From positions 1 through 8,053 of the forward strand of contig CANRMK010000102.1 in the NCBI GenBank assembly GCA_947631715.1: 8,053 nucleotides of DNA, written 5' to 3'. Below are positions 5,955 through 8,053 of this stretch, one piece after another. Positions within the stretch are counted from its first letter, which is position 1. Each line of letters begins with the position of its first letter. The stretch comes from an uncultured Acetatifactor sp. (GTDB lineage Bacteria; Bacillota; Clostridia; Lachnospirales; Lachnospiraceae). The translations under genes were made by a program, and so were the position numbers. The notes under the pieces are model-generated. The model ran no database searches. It saw only the letters and a program-made list of their open reading frames with translations, and was not told where the DNA came from.

Positions 5955-6275
5955 ATGGAATACAAATTTACGGTGGAGAATTTTGAGACAGAGGTGCTTG
6001 AGGCCGGACAGCCGGTGCTGGTGGATTTTTATGCCGACTGGTGCGGCCCCTGTAAGATGATGGGACCGGTGGTAGAAAAGATAGCGGAGGAATATGAGGG
6101 AAAGATCAAGGTGGGAAAGCTGAACGTGGATGAGAACATGCAGATCGCGCAGCAGTACCGGGTATCCAATATTCCGGCGTTCTTTGTGTTCCGGGACGGC
6201 AAGGTGGCCGAAAAATGGCTTGGCGCTTCGTCTGAAGCCGATTTCAGGAAAAAGTTAGATCAGGTGCTGGCATAA
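5955..6275 (+). CDS. trxA: Thioredoxin
   Basis: This is a 106-residue, single-domain cytoplasmic thioredoxin, the standard length for the family. It reduces disulfides in client proteins such as ribonucleotide reductase, methionine sulfoxide reductase or peroxiredoxins, and is recycled by thioredoxin reductase. Visible are the buried Asp24 in LVDFYADWC, the redox motif W29-C30-G-P-C33, K55 in KLNVDEN, and the cis-proline P74 in SNIPAFFVF. The residue after the cis-proline is alanine rather than the common threonine. The final GKVAEKWLGA segment is typical. The start ATG 5955 follows an AAAGGCGGG stretch at a suitable distance. No thioredoxin reductase gene lies nearby. The gene sits between trmB and a yitT-like gene, and the next start codon directly abuts its stop. 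Confidence 0.95.
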   Translation: MEYKFTVENFETEVLEAGQPVLVDFYADWCGPCKMMGPVVEKIAEEYEGKIKVGKLNVDENMQIAQQYRVSNIPAFFVFRDGKVAEKWLGASSEADFRKKLDQVLA

Positions 6276-7151
6276 ATGAACGGGGAAATTATGAGATATG
6301 AGGGGAAAAGAACACTGGGCAGCGTTGCGGGCGCCTTTCTGTACGCGGCAGGCATCAATCTGTTCGTAGTGCCCGCAGGCCTGTATTCGGGCGGCGTCAT
6401 GGGTATCTGCCAGGTGATCCGTACAGTCCTGGCGCAGTTTTTCCATCTGCACTTTGAAACCTTTGACATTGCCGGTGTGATCTACTATGCTATCAATATC
6501 CCTATCTTTATCGTGGCTTTCCGGAAAATGGGATACAGATTCTTTACAAAGACGCTGATCACCGTCACGGCAATTACTGTATTTCTGTCCCTGATCCCGA
6601 CAGTGACCATTGTAAACGACAATATGGCCGCCTGTGTGGTGGGCGGGATTATCGCAGGGGCCGGTACCGGGATCATGCTGCGCATGGGAGCCTCCGGCGG
6701 AGGAATGGACGTGGTGGGCATGCTCCTTGCCAAGTGGAGACAGGACTTCAGCGTGGGAAAGGTAAATCTGCTGGTAAACCTGGTACTGTATGCCGTGTGC
6801 CTGTTCCTGTTCAATATTGAGGTAGTGGTGTACTGTATTATTTATTCCGCTGTGTACTCTATCGCCATGGACAGAGTGCACACCCAGAATATCAACGTAG
6901 AGGTCACCATTATCACAAAGGCGGATACCACTGCCCTGGAGAAGGAAGTCTTTGAGGAGCTGGGAAGGGGCATTACGAAATGGTCCGCTCTGGGTGCATA
7001 TACTTATGAAAGGTCCCATGTTCTGTATATCATGCTGTCGAAATACGAGGTGCACCGTCTGAGGTCCATCATCTACAAGCACGATCCCGATGCTTTCATT
7101 GTGCTCAATGAGGGCGTCACAGTATCCGGGCATTACCTGAAGAAGCTTTAG
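6276..7151 (+). CDS. YitT-family membrane protein (DUF161 + DUF2179)
   Basis: This is a 291-residue integral membrane protein of the YitT family. Roughly six hydrophobic segments are visible, at about 14-34, 65-81, 93-113, 117-137, 163-180 and 183-199. The conserved N-terminal GINLFVVPAGLYSGGVMGI and the GASGGGMDVVG segment (138-148) repeat a related loop motif in the two halves. A soluble C-terminal DUF2179-type domain covers about 205-290. The family is widespread in Firmicutes, but its substrate and role are not established; a transport function is only assumed. ATG 6276 abuts the thioredoxin TAA, which suggests translational coupling. ATG 6291, preceded by GGGGA, is an equally reasonable start that removes five residues. 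The gene is likely co-transcribed with trmB and the thioredoxin gene. Confidence 0.9.
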   Translation: MNGEIMRYEGKRTLGSVAGAFLYAAGINLFVVPAGLYSGGVMGICQVIRTVLAQFFHLHFETFDIAGVIYYAINIPIFIVAFRKMGYRFFTKTLITVTAITVFLSLIPTVTIVNDNMAACVVGGIIAGAGTGIMLRMGASGGGMDVVGMLLAKWRQDFSVGKVNLLVNLVLYAVCLFLFNIEVVVYCIIYSAVYSIAMDRVHTQNINVEVTIITKADTTALEKEVFEELGRGITKWSALGAYTYERSHVLYIMLSKYEVHRLRSIIYKHDPDAFIVLNEGVTVSGHYLKKL

Positions 7152-7158
7152 GGAAAAA

Positions 7159-7180
7159 GCCTCCGGCGGGGCGTTATTTT
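7159..7180. terminator. Possible two-way terminator between yitT and the transporter gene
   Basis: GCCTC (7159-7163) and GGGGC (7168-7172) pair around a CGGC loop, with one G-U wobble on the plus-strand RNA, and GTTATTTT follows. On the minus strand the same stem has one mismatch but is followed by TTTTT. It lies in the 27-base gap between convergent genes, where a terminator is expected. The stem is short, so strength is doubtful. Confidence 0.5.
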
Positions 7181-8053
7181 AGGAAAGCTTTAAAAGAAGA
7201 GCAGCGGCGGCTCCCATGATGGCCAGGAAGACCAGGTTGTACAGGGTAAAGGATCTGATATACCTGCCGGCGGAGGAATTCTTGCTGCCGCTGTAGAGGC
7301 GGAAGGAGATCACACTGGCGAGAGAGGCGATCAGCGTGCCCAGTCCGCCTGTATTTACGCCGTACAAAAGGGCTTTTGCATTGTCTGTAAAGCCGGAGAG
7401 CAGAATGGCTGCAGGGACATTGCTGATGCACTGGCTCATCAGAATGCTTCCCAGAAGCTCCCTGCCTTTTAATAGAGAGCGCAGCAGATCCGAAACGGCC
7501 GGAATACGCTCCATATTTCCTATGAACAGGAAGAAGCACAAAAAGGTCAGGAGAAGAAAGTAATCTACTGACAAAAACAGCTTCCTGTCCACGACCAGTA
7601 CGGCAGCGGCTATGACGGCCAGCATTACCGGCCAGGGGATCAGCCGGGCTACACATGCGAGCGCCGTCAAAAACAGAAGAGTGTAGCAGATCAGCTTCCC
7701 GCGTGCGGGAAGCTTTGTATCCTCGGCCGGAACGCCGGATATCCTCCCGGACGGCAGCAGGCATACGGCCGCGGCCAGCAGGAACAGCGCCAGTAGTGTC
7801 AGGGGCAGCATATCCAGCAGAAACGTGCCGATGGGGATAGAGTAAAAGGAATACAGATACAGATTCTGAGGGTTTCCCACAGGGGTCATCATACTGCCGA
7901 GATTGGCGGCAATGGTCTGCAGGACGATGACCGGGATCAGTAGATTTTCTTTCCGGGCTGCGGAGAGTACCATTATGGCAAACGGCACAAATGTGATCAG
8001 CGCCACGTCGTTTGTGATCAGCATGGCGGAGAAAAAGCACAGGGCCGTCAGCA
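7179..8053 (-). CDS. SLC13/ArsB-type anion transporter (partial, N-terminus beyond the window)
   Basis: The C-terminal 290 residues of a polytopic membrane protein of the ion-transporter superfamily (SLC13 / ArsB-NhaD / CitMHS-like) are visible, ending at TAA 7181-7179. The frame stays open to the right edge (LTALCFFSAMLITNDVALI at the top), and FSAMLITNDVALITFVPF is an internal motif of this family, so the ATG at 8024 is not the true start. TPVGNPQNLYLYSFY (the NP hairpin loop) and SQCISNVPAAILLSGF (the second hairpin loop) are the paired substrate-binding signatures. About eight hydrophobic segments can be read. Substrate choice (citrate or another carboxylate, arsenite, sodium/proton) cannot be decided from this part. 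The gene converges on yitT, so it belongs to a separate transcription unit whose promoter lies outside the window. Confidence 0.9.
   Translation of the reverse strand, partial: LTALCFFSAMLITNDVALITFVPFAIMVLSAARKENLLIPVIVLQTIAANLGSMMTPVGNPQNLYLYSFYSIPIGTFLLDMLPLTLLALFLLAAAVCLLPSGRISGVPAEDTKLPARGKLICYTLLFLTALACVARLIPWPVMLAVIAAAVLVVDRKLFLSVDYFLLLTFLCFFLFIGNMERIPAVSDLLRSLLKGRELLGSILMSQCISNVPAAILLSGFTDNAKALLYGVNTGGLGTLIASLASVISFRLYSGSKNSSAGRYIRSFTLYNLVFLAIMGAAAALLLKLS

Noticed and set aside
6255..7133. Minus-strand open frame of about 290 codons opposite yitT
   Set aside because: The translation is rich in His, Gln and Asp in a way typical of the complement of a hydrophobic protein; the plus-strand YitT motifs are unambiguous.
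7174..8040. Second minus-strand open frame overlapping the transporter gene
   Set aside because: It is a shifted frame with an Arg/Ser-rich, domain-free translation, while the alternative frame shows clear transporter signatures.
1..8053. A novel defence, mobile or biosynthetic system
   Set aside because: Every well-supported gene belongs to a known housekeeping or common membrane family; no repeats, integrase, transposase, toxin-antitoxin pair or biosynthetic cluster was seen.

Overview
The window looks like ordinary chromosome from a low-G+C-lineage Gram-positive anaerobe, most likely a Lachnospiraceae/Clostridia member of moderate GC (roughly 50-55% by eye). The inference rests on three things: purine-rich Shine-Dalgarno sites (GAGG/AGGAGG) before most genes, a short archaeal-type prolyl-tRNA synthetase of the kind found in many Clostridia, and a YitT-family membrane protein. 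No phage, insertion sequence, CRISPR array, rRNA or tRNA gene was seen.

Left block (1-3577, + strand). A short reading frame with a weak resemblance to a histidine-phosphotransfer (Hpt) domain ends at 94. A structured leader of about 100 bases follows, and then proS (198-1631). Next come a cytoplasmic alpha/beta-hydrolase with an intact Ser-Asp-His triad (1712-2548) and a DEDDh 3'-5' exonuclease with a C-terminal Cys/His cluster (2594-3577). The three complete genes are co-directional with gaps of 80 and 45 bases, so they may be co-transcribed, although a stable hairpin sits between proS and the hydrolase.

Middle (3584-5245). A perfect 12-bp hairpin separates the exonuclease from a convergent D-alanyl-D-alanine carboxypeptidase gene (3595-5091, - strand) and overlaps that gene's last codons. 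The carboxypeptidase has a signal peptide, the SxxK/SxN/KTG active-site motifs, a C-terminal membrane anchor and a very basic tail. Between it and trmB lies an AT-rich divergent promoter region. One near-consensus promoter faces right (TTGACA-17-TAAATT) and a TATACT -10 element faces left.

Right block. trmB (tRNA m7G46 methyltransferase, 5245-5919), a thioredoxin gene (5955-6275) and a yitT-like gene (6276-7151) form a tight + strand run, with the last two joined as TAAATG. They meet, tail to tail, the 3' part of an SLC13/ArsB-type anion transporter gene (- strand, 7179 to beyond the right edge), with a small hairpin between them.

Taken together the content is housekeeping: translation and tRNA modification (proS, trmB), nucleic-acid trimming (exonuclease), cell-wall maturation (carboxypeptidase), redox (thioredoxin) and membrane transport. 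I found no convincing new multi-gene system. The points most worth a second look are the exonuclease's Cys/His tail, the carboxypeptidase's basic tail, the structured proS leader and the possible decayed Hpt gene at the left edge.
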